Below, one piece after another: positions 1 to 9,132 of a stretch of DNA of 64,000 nucleotides. Origin of the DNA: Scatosoma sp045614565 (GTDB taxonomy: Bacteria; Bacillota; Clostridia; Christensenellales; Borkfalkiaceae). Each line of letters begins with the position of its first letter. The first letter of the stretch is position 1. Both the position numbers and the translations under genes were made by a program. The notes below the pieces were generated by a model. It saw only the letters and a list, made by a program, of their open reading frames with translations. It made no database searches and had not been told where the DNA came from. The stretch is taken from assembly GCA_045614565.1 (NCBI GenBank), contig JAZLDG010000074.1, positions 42,316 to 106,315 of the forward strand. Reading direction: 5' to 3'.

Positions 1-777
1 AATAAATTTCAAGGGATTGCCGCTAATCTTGCCCATAACGTAGGGCAGGAGCGAAAGCTGATCCTTGCGAAGCTCGATCAAACGCACGCCGTCGTCGAAA
101 AAGGCGTTTGCCACAGCTTTGACCGTGGACGATTTTCCCGTTCCCGCATCCCCGCAAAGCAAGGTGTTTGCCGCAGGTCTGCCTTCCACAAACGCGCGGG
201 TATTAGCCACGACCGTTTCGCGTTCCGCTTCGTAACCGATAAAGGTATCCATACCGATTTTGTCCGCGCTGACGATCGGCTCGATGGTTTTTTCGTCGGA
301 CAAACGGAACATACCGTGCGACGAAAATATGCCGTAGCCGTACTTTTCAATCCCGCGAAGCCGTTTTTTATACGCGGCGTATAAATCAACGTTCGTGCTG
401 TCAAAGGACGGGATTTCCCCTTCGTTCAAGCCCATATCCAAAGCAAAATCCAAGGGCTTCAACGAAGCGAACGCGGAAAAGCTTTCCAGTTCTCTTTTTA
501 CCGACTTTTCCACACAAGCCGCCGTTTTTTCGCCGTGGGCTACCGCTTTGATATACACGTTTTCGTCTTCAAAAATCAAGCCCTGCACACATTTGGTAAG
601 CGATGCGCCGCGTTCGTATATCTCGGCAACGAACGCCGTGTACGCGCTACGCTTTTCCGACGCCGTTTCCGCGCGCATATACTGCGAAAACGCGGTAAGG
701 AGCGGCTTTTTCGTCACGCGGATAAACACGCTCGAAAGACATAACCGATCGTAAATTGTACGTAAATTTTTTTCCAT
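1..777 (-). CDS. DUF815-family AAA ATPase, C-terminus beyond window edge
   Basis: The minus-strand frame stays open from ATG at 777 to the window edge (259 residues seen). A Walker A motif, GDAGTGKSS, lies at about residues 208-216, followed by FFDDGVRLIELRKDQLS, an arrangement typical of DUF815 predicted AAA ATPases. Their substrate is unknown. The start lies 4 bases after the leuB stop, so the gene is probably the last visible member of the leucine/isoleucine operon, although no metabolic link is evident. The upstream ribosome site is weak. The N-terminal ~200 residues have no motif I recognise. The lid and C-terminal part cannot be judged. Confidence 0.8.
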   Translation of the reverse strand, partial: MEKNLRTIYDRLCLSSVFIRVTKKPLLTAFSQYMRAETASEKRSAYTAFVAEIYERGASLTKCVQGLIFEDENVYIKAVAHGEKTAACVEKSVKRELESFSAFASLKPLDFALDMGLNEGEIPSFDSTNVDLYAAYKKRLRGIEKYGYGIFSSHGMFRLSDEKTIEPIVSADKIGMDTFIGYEAERETVVANTRAFVEGRPAANTLLCGDAGTGKSSTVKAVANAFFDDGVRLIELRKDQLSLLPYVMGKISGNPLKFI

Positions 778-781
778 TTTT

Positions 782-1855
782 TTACAGTCTTTTAATAATT
801 TCTTCCGTCATTTCCACCGTACCGAGCGGTTTCGCACCGTCCCGCGCCAAATCCGCCGTACGAAGTCCGTCGTTTAACACCTTGTCCACGGCGTTTACGA
901 TCGCTTCGCTCGCTTCCGTTTCGTTGAATGCGTACAAAAGCATCATCGCCGCCGAAAGCACGGTCGCAATCGGGTTCGCCTTGTTTTGCCCCGCAATATC
1001 GGGCGCGGAGCCATGAATAGGCTCGTACAAGCTGCGCGTATTGTCGCCGATCGACGCCGACGGCAGCATACCGATAGAACCTGTAATTTGCGAAGCTTCG
1101 TCGGAGAGAATGTCCCCGAACATATTGCTCGTCACGATAACGTCAAACTGCGACGGGTTGCGAACGAGCTGCATCGCCGCGTTATCCACGAGCATATCCG
1201 AAAGCTCGACGTCGGGATATTCCGCCGCAATCTCGTGCACGATTTTACGCCAAAGCCGTGACGTTTCCAAAACGTTCGCCTTGTCGATGCTCGTCAATTT
1301 TTTACGGCGTTTTCTTGCCGTTTCAAACGCCACACGGGCAATCCGTTCAATCTCCATACGGCTGTACGCTTCGGTGTCGTACGCTTCTTCGCCGTACTTG
1401 CCGTTGCGATAACCGCGCTCACCGAAATAAATCCCGCCCGTAAGCTCGCGCACGATCATAATATCAAAACCGTTCGCTACGATATCGGCGCGAAGCGGAC
1501 ATTCGCCGCTCAACGCAGGGTACAGCTTTGCAGGACGAAGGTTGGTAAACAAACCCATCGCCGCGCGAATCCCAAGCAACGCTTTTTCAGGGCGGACGTT
1601 TCCCGCCAAGTTGTCCCATTTCGGTCCGCCGACCGCACCAAGCAGCACGGAGTCGGAAGCAAGACACCCGTCGACCGTTTCTTTGGGTAACGGCTCGCCA
1701 ACGGCGTCAATCGCCGCACCGCCGATCAAATAGGGCGTAAACGAAAATTCTAATCCGTACTTTTTGCCAACGGCTTTTAATACGCGCACCGCGCTGTCTA
1801 CGATTTCAGGGCCGATCCCGTCCCCGCGAAGTAATCCGATTTTATACTTTTTCAT
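782..1855 (-). CDS. leuB: 3-isopropylmalate dehydrogenase
   Basis: This enzyme oxidatively decarboxylates 3-isopropylmalate with NAD+, the third step of leucine synthesis, in the cytoplasm. The 357-residue length is normal. Visible hallmarks are the N-terminal GDGIGPEI, RELTGGIYFGERG at about 136-148 (substrate binding), catalytic Lys near 192 in DKANVLETSRLWR, and the metal/NAD signature NMFGDILSDEASQITGSIG from 244. It follows leuD by about 12 bases and precedes the DUF815 gene by 4 bases, so it is translated from the T-box-controlled operon transcript. Confidence 0.96.
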   Translation of the reverse strand: MKKYKIGLLRGDGIGPEIVDSAVRVLKAVGKKYGLEFSFTPYLIGGAAIDAVGEPLPKETVDGCLASDSVLLGAVGGPKWDNLAGNVRPEKALLGIRAAMGLFTNLRPAKLYPALSGECPLRADIVANGFDIMIVRELTGGIYFGERGYRNGKYGEEAYDTEAYSRMEIERIARVAFETARKRRKKLTSIDKANVLETSRLWRKIVHEIAAEYPDVELSDMLVDNAAMQLVRNPSQFDVIVTSNMFGDILSDEASQITGSIGMLPSASIGDNTRSLYEPIHGSAPDIAGQNKANPIATVLSAAMMLLYAFNETEASEAIVNAVDKVLNDGLRTADLARDGAKPLGTVEMTEEIIKRL

Positions 1856-1867
1856 AACCTTCTTCCT

Positions 1868-2362
1868 TTATTTCACGTCGCCTTTTTGAATAGAGTTTAC
1901 CAAGCCGCCGTTCGTGATAATCTTTTGAATAAACGGGGGGAAGGGTTGCGTTTGGAAGCTTTTACCCGTCGTACGGTTATAAATCACGCCGTTGTCAAGA
2001 TCCGCTTCCACTTTATCGCCTTCTTGAATCCCGTCCACTGCTTCGTCGCACTCGACGATCGCAAGTCCGATATTGATGGAATTGCGGTAAAAAATACGAG
2101 CAAAGCTACGCGCAATCACGAGCGATATGCCGCTTTCCTTAATCGCGATGGGCGCGTGTTCCCGCGAAGATCCGCAACCGAAATTAAATCCCGCCACCAT
2201 AATATCGCCTTGACGTACCTTGTCCTTGAAAGACTTGTCGATATCTTCCATACAATGCGAAGCCAACTCTTTTTTATCAATGGTATTCAAATATCTTGCA
2301 GGAATAATAACGTCCGTATCTACGTTATCCCCGTATTTGATTGCCTTACCGTTAAAAATCAT
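1868..2362 (-). CDS. leuD: 3-isopropylmalate dehydratase small subunit
   Basis: LeuD is the swivel-domain subunit of isopropylmalate isomerase and partners LeuC in interconverting 2- and 3-isopropylmalate. The protein is 164 residues, as expected for the short LeuD type, with AGFNFGCGSSREHAP at 57-71. I chose ATG at 2362 because a strong TAAGGAGAGAG site precedes it. The frame remains open further upstream, but that part runs into the inserted MITE (2399-2679). It should be co-transcribed with leuC across the 420-base gap that holds this element. Confidence 0.95.
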   Translation of the reverse strand: MIFNGKAIKYGDNVDTDVIIPARYLNTIDKKELASHCMEDIDKSFKDKVRQGDIMVAGFNFGCGSSREHAPIAIKESGISLVIARSFARIFYRNSINIGLAIVECDEAVDGIQEGDKVEADLDNGVIYNRTTGKSFQTQPFPPFIQKIITNGGLVNSIQKGDVK

Positions 2363-2398
2363 AACTCTCTCCTTATAAAATACTCGTATTTCCCACCC

Positions 2399-2679
2399 GT
2401 TAACCAATTCAATATAATCCGAACTCGATTTTGAGTGGCGAATTTTGGCGCATATTGCGTTAAAAGCCTTGTTAAATCGTCAGGTTTAACTTCGTCTTTT
2501 GCCTTATATTCACCTAAAATTCGCCTACTGAAAATTGCACACACGCAAAAGAGCGTATTTTCTGACGGATTTTGGTGAAGGTGCTCGCAGTTGTACCCGC
2601 GTACTACAAGGGCATATTTGCCGAAATGCGGCGAAAAGACGTCTTTTGCGCGAGTTCGGATTATATTGAATTGGTTAAC
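2399..2679. mobile_element. MITE-like element with 29-bp perfect terminal inverted repeats
   Basis: The 29 bases 2399-2427 (beginning GTTAACCAATTCAATATAAT) reappear as an exact reverse complement at 2651-2679, enclosing about 220 bases with no transposase. The ends include TTAA, which could be a TTAA target duplication, but the GTTAAC palindrome makes this undecidable. An internal palindrome AAAAGACGTCTTTT lies at 2636-2649. The right terminal 56 bases recur near 49811-49866. The element sits between leuC and leuD inside the T-box operon. One frame happens to be open through it, which is more likely a by-product than a gene. Confidence 0.85.
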
Positions 2680-2785
2680 CATACACCCACCGAACCGTAT
2701 GCGTAATGGTTAAAAGAATTCATATCCTTATATATCGTTTTGCGCGGATATTCTAAAAAATTTCAACGAAAACCCTTTTCAAAAA

Positions 2786-4048
2786 TTAAGCGATTTCGTA
2801 AGGACTTGCGATTTTACCCGCAATCGCGCTCGCCGCGGCAACCGCGGGAGAAGCAAGATACACTTCGCTGTCCACGTGCCCCATACGCCCGACGAAATTT
2901 CTATTCGTCGTCGCGACCGCTCTTTCGCCCGCCGCAAGGATACCCATATACCCGCCAAGGCAAGGTCCGCAGGTGGGCGTAGACACGATACAGCCCGCTT
3001 GAATAAAGATTTTCACAAGTCCGTTTTCTACGGCTTTGAGATAGATATCCTGCGTAGCGGGGATCACGATCGCCCGAACGCCCTTTTTCACCGTTCTACC
3101 CTTGAAAATTTCCGCGGCTTCCGCAAGGTCTTTATAATGTCCGTTGGTACACGAGCCGATCACGACTTGATCGATTTTGATATCCCCGATCTCGTCGAAA
3201 GTTTTCGTGTTTTCAGGCAAATGCGGGAACGCCACCGTCGGCTCGATCGTATCCAAATCAATAACGTATTCCGCGTCGTAAACGGCGTCGTCGTCCGCTT
3301 TATATGCCACGAATTTTCTTTCGCTCCGTTCTTTCACGTACGCTTCCGTTTGTTCGTCCACTTCAAAAATACCGTTTTTCGCGCCTGCTTCAATCGCCAT
3401 ATTAGAGATGGTGAGCCGATCGTAGACCGTCAACGCTTTTACGCCGTCGCCGACGAATTCCATCGACTTATACAACGCGCCGTCCACGCCGATTTTGCCG
3501 ATAATATGCAAAATTACGTCCTTCCCCGACACGTATTTTTTGAGTTTCCCTTTCAAAACGAAACGGATAGCCGAAGGCACCTTAAACCAAGCCTTACCCG
3601 TCGCCATACCGCAAGCCATATCCGTCGAACCCACGCCCGTCGAGAACGCGCCCAACGCGCCGTAAGTGCAGGTATGCGAGTCCGCGCCGATGACGACGTC
3701 CCCGGGCACGACCAAGCCCTTTTCAGGCAAAAGCGCGTGTTCGATACCCATTTGTCCCACGTCGTAGAAATGCGTTACTTCGTGCTTGTCGCAAAAATCA
3801 CGGCACATTTTGCATTGCGTAGCCGCTTTAATATCCTTATTCGGTGCAAAATGGTCCATAACCATCGTGACTTTATCTTTATCGTACACGCTCGTCGCAC
3901 CGATATTTTCAAATTCCCGAATCGCAACGGGGGAAGTAATGTCGTTGCCGAGTACTCTGTCCAAATCGACGAGTATCAGCTGTCCCGATTCCACCCTTTC
4001 AAGTCCCGCGTGCGCCGCGAGAATTTTTTGCGTCATCGTCATTCCCAT
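2786..4048 (-). CDS. leuC: 3-isopropylmalate dehydratase large subunit
   Basis: LeuC is the [4Fe-4S] aconitase-like catalytic subunit of isopropylmalate isomerase, working with LeuD. The 420-residue protein starts at ATG 4048, behind AAAGGAGAAAG; an open extension to 4075 lacks a better site. Cluster cysteines are visible at Cys300 (VIGSCTNGHYKDL) and at Cys360 and Cys363 (TPTCGPCLGGYMG). Its length matches the shorter, archaeal/clostridial-type LeuC rather than the ~466-residue enterobacterial type. It lies 85 bases after ilvD and before the MITE. Confidence 0.95.
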   Translation of the reverse strand: MGMTMTQKILAAHAGLERVESGQLILVDLDRVLGNDITSPVAIREFENIGATSVYDKDKVTMVMDHFAPNKDIKAATQCKMCRDFCDKHEVTHFYDVGQMGIEHALLPEKGLVVPGDVVIGADSHTCTYGALGAFSTGVGSTDMACGMATGKAWFKVPSAIRFVLKGKLKKYVSGKDVILHIIGKIGVDGALYKSMEFVGDGVKALTVYDRLTISNMAIEAGAKNGIFEVDEQTEAYVKERSERKFVAYKADDDAVYDAEYVIDLDTIEPTVAFPHLPENTKTFDEIGDIKIDQVVIGSCTNGHYKDLAEAAEIFKGRTVKKGVRAIVIPATQDIYLKAVENGLVKIFIQAGCIVSTPTCGPCLGGYMGILAAGERAVATTNRNFVGRMGHVDSEVYLASPAVAAASAIAGKIASPYEIA

Positions 4049-4133
4049 ACTTTTTTCTTTCTCCTTTTTCCACATAAAAAGCCACGGCTACGCCCCAAAA
4101 AGGCGTAGCAAGGCAAGTTGAATTATTTGATTT

Positions 4134-5792
4134 TTATTTGTTTATGATCGCGCCTTTATCCGCCGAGCTTACCTGCGCTGCATAGCGTTTCAAATACCCG
4201 CTCACTTCTTTCTTTTTTAACGGCATTTCCGCTTTGCGTTTTGCAAGTTCTTCGTCGGAAACTTTCAACTCGATCTTGTAATTCGGAATATCGATCGCAA
4301 TGATATCCCCGTCTTTTACGTACGCAATCGGACCGCCCGAAACCGCTTCGGGGGAAACGTGACCGATAGACGCGCCGCGGGTTGCACCCGAGAAACGCCC
4401 GTCGGTAATGAGCGCGACGTCTTTATCCAAGCCCATACCCGCGATCGCGGAAGTCGGCGAAAGCATTTCGCGCATACCCGGTCCACCCGCAGGACCTTCG
4501 TAACGGATAACCACTACGTCGCCCTTGACGATTTTACCGCCGTAGATCGCCGCGATACATTCTTCTTCGCTTTCAAAAACCTTGGCAGGCCCTTCGTGCA
4601 TGAGCATTTCGCTCGCCACGGCGGCACGCTTCACCACGCAACCGTCGGGCGCGAGATTGCCCTTCAACACCGCGATACCGCCCGTTTTTCCAAACGCGTT
4701 TTCGGGCTTTCTAATCACTTCGGGATCGAGATTGACGACGCCTTCCAAATTTTCTTTCAGTGTTTTACCCGTACAGGTCATCACGGAAGTATCTAAAAGG
4801 TTCAAGTTTTCAAGCTCTTTCAAAACCGCCGCAACGCCGCCCGCTTCGTTGAGATCTTCCATATAGGTAGGGCCTGCGGGCGCAAGATGACAAAGGTTGG
4901 GCGTTTTTTCGCTGATGGCGTTCACTTCGTCCAAATCAAACGCTACGCCGCATTCGTTGGCAATCGCAGGCAAATGCAACATACTGTTCGTCGAACAACC
5001 CAACGCCATATCCGCGGTAATCGCGTTCTTAATCGCCGCCGCCGTCATAATATCGCGGGGACGGATATTCTTTTTCACAAGCTCCATAACCTGCATACCC
5101 GCGTGTTTTGCAAGCTCGATACGCGCGGAATATACCGCGGGGATCGTACCGTTGCCGCGAAGCCCCATACCGAGTACTTCGGTCAAGCAGTTCATAGAGT
5201 TTGCCGTATACATACCCGAGCAAGAACCGCAGGTAGGACATACTTTTTTCTCAAATTCCGAAAGCTGATTATCGTCAATCTTGCCCGCACTATACGCGCC
5301 GACCGCTTCAAACATACTCGAAAGCGAGCGTTTTTTACCGCCCACTCTGCCCGCGAGCATAGGTCCGCCGCTGACGAACACCGTCGGAATATTGAGCCGT
5401 GCCGCCGCCATCAAAAGCCCGGGCACGTTCTTGTCGCAGTTGGGGATCATAACCAACCCGTCGAAGCCGTGCGCCATTACCATCGCTTCGGTGGAATCGG
5501 CGATCAAGTCACGGGTGATGAGCGAGTATTTCATACCCGTATGCCCCATTGCAATCCCGTCGCAAACGGTGATCGCGGGGAACATAATAGGCGTACCGCC
5601 CGCCATCGCCACGCCGAGCTTTACCGCATCGCAAATTTTATCAAGATTCATATGCCCCGGCACGATTTCGTTGTACGAGCAAACGACGCCGATGAGCGGA
5701 CGGGCTTGTTCTTCGTCCGTCAAGCCAAGCGCGTGATACAACGATCTATGCGGCGCGTTATGAAATCCGTCTACTATGGTTTCTTTAATCAT
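4134..5792 (-). CDS. ilvD: dihydroxy-acid dehydratase
   Basis: IlvD dehydrates 2,3-dihydroxy-isovalerate and -methylvalerate to the 2-oxo acids, the third shared step of valine and isoleucine synthesis. At 552 residues it is of normal length. Iron-sulfur and metal motifs are present: CDKNVPG at 119-125, CPTCGSCSGMYTANSMN at 185-201, and a C-terminal TDGRFSGATRG. It lies between ilvC and leuC on the T-box operon, with short gaps on both sides. Confidence 0.97.
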   Translation of the reverse strand: MIKETIVDGFHNAPHRSLYHALGLTDEEQARPLIGVVCSYNEIVPGHMNLDKICDAVKLGVAMAGGTPIMFPAITVCDGIAMGHTGMKYSLITRDLIADSTEAMVMAHGFDGLVMIPNCDKNVPGLLMAAARLNIPTVFVSGGPMLAGRVGGKKRSLSSMFEAVGAYSAGKIDDNQLSEFEKKVCPTCGSCSGMYTANSMNCLTEVLGMGLRGNGTIPAVYSARIELAKHAGMQVMELVKKNIRPRDIMTAAAIKNAITADMALGCSTNSMLHLPAIANECGVAFDLDEVNAISEKTPNLCHLAPAGPTYMEDLNEAGGVAAVLKELENLNLLDTSVMTCTGKTLKENLEGVVNLDPEVIRKPENAFGKTGGIAVLKGNLAPDGCVVKRAAVASEMLMHEGPAKVFESEEECIAAIYGGKIVKGDVVVIRYEGPAGGPGMREMLSPTSAIAGMGLDKDVALITDGRFSGATRGASIGHVSPEAVSGGPIAYVKDGDIIAIDIPNYKIELKVSDEELAKRKAEMPLKKKEVSGYLKRYAAQVSSADKGAIINK

Positions 5793-5836
5793 AATTATAC
5801 CTTTAATAAACAGTAACTGAAAAGTTAAAGTATTTA

Positions 5837-6856
5837 TTAGTTGTTAATAAACTTTTCTTCGTCCGCCCAGCTGTAAAGCTTTCTAATGTCTTTACCTACT
5901 ACTTCGGAAGGATGTTCCGCCGCTTTCTTTCTCATTGCGTTGAAATGTACTTGACTGCCTGCATCGGACATATCGAGCAAGAAATCCTTTGCAAACGTAC
6001 CGTCTTGAATGTCGGCAAGCACTTTCTTCATCGCTTTCTTGGTTTCTTCGGTGATGATCTTCGGTCCCGTTACGTAATCGCCGTATTCCGCCGTATTGGA
6101 AATGGAGTAACGCATACCTTCAAAACCGCTTTGATAAATCAAGTCGACGATAAGCTTCATTTCGTGGATACATTCAAAGTACGCGTTACGGGGATCGTAA
6201 CCCGCTTCTACGAGCGTTTCAAAGCCCGCTTGCATCAACGCGCAAACACCGCCGCAAAGTACCGCTTGTTCGCCGAACAAATCGGTTTCCGTTTCCGTGC
6301 GGAAATTCGTTTCCAAAACGCCCGCTCTCGCGCCGCCGATACCCGCCGCGTACGCAAGACCGAGATCCCAAGCGTCGCCCGTCGCGTCCTGTTCCACCGC
6401 GATAAGGCAAGGCACGCCTTTGCCAACTTGGTATTCGCTGCGTACCGTATGCCCGGGGCCTTTGGGCGCAATCATAATAACGTTGACGTTCTTCGGGGGC
6501 TTAATGCAACCGAAATGAATATTAAAGCCGTGCGCAAACGCCAAGGTCTTACCTTCGGTAAGGTTGGGTTCGATGCTTTCTTTGTAAAGCTTGGCTTGCT
6601 TTTCGTCGTTGATAAGGATCATGATAAGATCCGCCGCTTTCGCCGCATCCGCCGCCGTCATAACCTTCAAGCCTTGCTTTTCCGCTTTTGCCCAGCTCTT
6701 GCTGCCGTTGTAAAGACCAACGACTACGTTTACGCCCGAATCTTTGAGATTGAGCGCGTGCGCGTGACCTTGCGAACCGTAGCCGATGATCGCTACCGTT
6801 TTATTTGCGAGTTTGTTCAAATCACAATCTTGTTGATAAAAAATTTTGTTTGCCAT
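5837..6856 (-). CDS. ilvC: ketol-acid reductoisomerase (class I)
   Basis: IlvC isomerises and reduces acetolactate or acetohydroxybutyrate with NAD(P)H and Mg2+. The protein has 339 residues, which is class I length. The nucleotide-binding GYGSQGHA is at 25-32, followed by a cofactor-choosing loop around YNGSKSWAKAEKQG. The acidic, metal-binding C-terminal knotted domain is represented by GVCALMQAGFETLVEAGYDP and the following helices. It is in the ilv-leu operon between ilvN and ilvD. Confidence 0.97.
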   Translation of the reverse strand: MANKIFYQQDCDLNKLANKTVAIIGYGSQGHAHALNLKDSGVNVVVGLYNGSKSWAKAEKQGLKVMTAADAAKAADLIMILINDEKQAKLYKESIEPNLTEGKTLAFAHGFNIHFGCIKPPKNVNVIMIAPKGPGHTVRSEYQVGKGVPCLIAVEQDATGDAWDLGLAYAAGIGGARAGVLETNFRTETETDLFGEQAVLCGGVCALMQAGFETLVEAGYDPRNAYFECIHEMKLIVDLIYQSGFEGMRYSISNTAEYGDYVTGPKIITEETKKAMKKVLADIQDGTFAKDFLLDMSDAGSQVHFNAMRKKAAEHPSEVVGKDIRKLYSWADEEKFINN

Positions 6857-6900
6857 AATTATATTCCTTTCCTTTTATAAATTTTTATTTTTTGAATAAA

Positions 6901-7401
6901 TCACTTTGAAAATAGTGTAGCCGTGCCGCGCTCTAACGCAACGATACCCGTACGGCACATTTCAAGAATTCCAAAAGGTTGCATCAATTTCACGAACGCG
7001 TCGATTTTGGACGGATTACCCGTAACTTCAATGCACATACCTTCCGTAGAATAATCGATGACGCTTGCGCGGAACACGTCCACCGCCGTCATAATTTCAC
7101 TACGGTTTTTATTCTCGTTTTTGACTTTAATAAGCATAAGCTCACGCTTAATCGGCTCGTATTCCATCACTTCGACCTTTTTGACGACGACTAATTTTTT
7201 GAGCTGATTGAGCATTTGTTCTTTCACGTACGCGTCCCCGCTCATACAAATGGTGATACGGGAATATTCGGGGCGTTCGGTTTCTCCTACCGTCAACGTG
7301 TCGATATTGAACCCGCGGCGGGTGAACATAGCCGTAACCCGCGTCAATACGCCCGCTTTGTTTTCAACGTATACTGCAATGATGAATTTATTGTTTTCCA
7401 T
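6901..7401 (-). CDS. ilvN: acetolactate synthase small (regulatory) subunit
   Basis: This ACT-domain regulatory subunit confers valine feedback on the acetolactate synthase catalytic subunit. The 166-residue length is typical of the IlvN/IlvH small subunit. The N-terminal ACT segment includes FIIAVYVENKAGVLTRVTAMFTRRGFNID-type residues from 6 on, followed by a second ACT-like domain (MTAVDVFRASVIDYS). It starts 28 bases after ilvB, and the order ilvB-ilvN-ilvC is the classical one. Confidence 0.95.
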   Translation of the reverse strand: MENNKFIIAVYVENKAGVLTRVTAMFTRRGFNIDTLTVGETERPEYSRITICMSGDAYVKEQMLNQLKKLVVVKKVEVMEYEPIKRELMLIKVKNENKNRSEIMTAVDVFRASVIDYSTEGMCIEVTGNPSKIDAFVKLMQPFGILEMCRTGIVALERGTATLFSK

Positions 7402-7428
7402 ACCTTTCTCCTTTCACGAATATACGCG

Positions 7429-9105
7429 TTATACCTTCGTAATAATATCGCTGATCGCCCCGCCCGGCGGCAACATCGGCAACACCATTTCGTCCTTATC
7501 GATCCGCACGTCGATAACCGCGGGTTTACCCGCTTGCAACGCTTTTTCAAACGCTTGCTTGAACTCGACCTGCGTTTCCGCCAAATACCCGTCCGCGCCA
7601 AACGCTTTCGCCAAAGCCACAAAATCGGTTTTTCTTTTGAGTACGGTGTTAGAATAACGTTTTCCAAAGAACAGCGTTTGCCATTGTCTTACCATACCCA
7701 ACACGCCGTTGTTCATCAAGACGATAACGACGGGAATATTATAGGTTACGGCGGTTGCCAGCTCGTTCAAGTTCATACCGAAGCTTCCGTCGCCCGTAAT
7801 CAAAACGGTAGGATCTTTGGTCGCCGTGTACGCACCGATCGCCGCGCCCAAGCCAAAGCCCATCGTACCCAAACCGCCGCTCGAAACGATCCGTCTCGGA
7901 CGGTCGAAATACGCGTACTGCGCCGTCCACATTTGATGCTGACCAACGTCCGTTGCTATGATCGTACCCGCGGGTTTATTCGCGTTGATAATATCAAACA
8001 CTTGCTTGGGCGTAAGCGGCGCGGTATTCGCCGCCGCTATTTCCGCTTCAAAGGCAAGTTCTTCTTTTTTGAGCTGACGAACGCGAGCGAGCCATTCGGG
8101 GCTGCTCTTGGCTTCGCACTTTGCCGCAATACGGCTGAATGCGTCGTGCACGTCGCCGACAAGCCCCAACTCGACGGGTACGTTCTTGTTAATTTCCGCG
8201 TAATCGGGGTCTAACTGTATAATTTTGCTTTGCTTGGCAAATTTAGAAACGTTCCCCGTAGCGCGATCGGAAAACCGAACGCCGACGGCGAGAATTAAAT
8301 CCGCTTCGTTTTGGGACATAGACGACGCGTAATGCCCGTGCATACCCTGCATTCCCAAAAACCGTTCGCTATCCTGCGGTACGGCGGAAAGCCCCATAAA
8401 CGTACAGCCGATCGCCGCGTCGATTTTGTCCGCCAAAGCCACGATCTCTTCACCCATTCCAAGCCCTGCCGCGCCCCCACCGACGTAAATATACGGTCTT
8501 TTCGCTTCGGAAATGAGCTTCACCGCTTCGTCGATTTGCGTTTCGTCTACCGTGGGCAAAGGAATTTTCTCTACCACGGGTTGCGGCTCGTACTCGTAGA
8601 AAGCCACCTGCACGTCCTTGGGAATATCAATCAAAACGGGACCGGGTCTGCCCGATTTCGCGATTTGGAACGCTTCGCGTACGGTGTCGGCAAGGTCTTT
8701 AATATCGTTCACGAAATAATTGTGCTTGGTGATCGGCAAGGTCACGCCCGTGATATCGATTTCTTGGAAACTGTCCTTTCCGATCAACGAACAAGGTACG
8801 TTCCCCGTAATCGCAACCATCGGAATACTGTCCAGCATCGCCGTCGCAATACCCGTAACCAAATTCGTAGCACCAGGTCCGCTCGTAGCGATACAAACGC
8901 CCACCTTTCCCGTTGCACGGGAATACCCGTCCGCGGCGTGCGACGCACCTTGTTCGTGCGCCGTTAAAACGTGGTTGATTTCGTCCTTGTATTCGTACAA
9001 GGCATCGTAAATATTGATAACCTGACCGCCGGGATACCCGAATACGTCGGTTACCCCTTGTTCGATCAGCGTCTTGATTAAAATTTGAGATCCTTTTAAT
9101 TTCAT
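7429..9105 (-). CDS. ilvB: acetolactate synthase large (catalytic) subunit
   Basis: IlvB is the thiamine-diphosphate enzyme that condenses two pyruvates, or pyruvate with 2-oxobutyrate. The 558-residue chain has the proton-relay glutamate at Glu51 (AHEQGASHAADGYSRATG). The ThDP/Mg site GDGSFGMNLNEL lies near residue 437. FAD-domain and C-terminal segments align with biosynthetic acetohydroxyacid synthases rather than the catabolic AlsS, and the adjacent ilvN supports this. ThDP dependence links it loosely to the TPP-controlled thiT elsewhere in the window. Confidence 0.95.
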   Translation of the reverse strand: MKLKGSQILIKTLIEQGVTDVFGYPGGQVINIYDALYEYKDEINHVLTAHEQGASHAADGYSRATGKVGVCIATSGPGATNLVTGIATAMLDSIPMVAITGNVPCSLIGKDSFQEIDITGVTLPITKHNYFVNDIKDLADTVREAFQIAKSGRPGPVLIDIPKDVQVAFYEYEPQPVVEKIPLPTVDETQIDEAVKLISEAKRPYIYVGGGAAGLGMGEEIVALADKIDAAIGCTFMGLSAVPQDSERFLGMQGMHGHYASSMSQNEADLILAVGVRFSDRATGNVSKFAKQSKIIQLDPDYAEINKNVPVELGLVGDVHDAFSRIAAKCEAKSSPEWLARVRQLKKEELAFEAEIAAANTAPLTPKQVFDIINANKPAGTIIATDVGQHQMWTAQYAYFDRPRRIVSSGGLGTMGFGLGAAIGAYTATKDPTVLITGDGSFGMNLNELATAVTYNIPVVIVLMNNGVLGMVRQWQTLFFGKRYSNTVLKRKTDFVALAKAFGADGYLAETQVEFKQAFEKALQAGKPAVIDVRIDKDEMVLPMLPPGGAISDIITKV

Positions 9106-9132
9106 CTTTGTCTACTCCTTCACTTTATCATC

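Noticed and set aside
2359..2682. Open reading frame of 107 codons spanning the whole MITE on the minus strand
   Set aside because: It runs through both inverted ends, has no ribosome site and no recognisable domain. The leuD start at 2362 has a strong site, so this frame is probably incidental.
2876..4108. 410-codon plus-strand frame opposite leuC (and similar long frames opposite ilvD, ilvC, leuA and others)
   Set aside because: They are the antisense shadow of real genes with strong codon bias; their sequences are Arg/His-rich and match no family.
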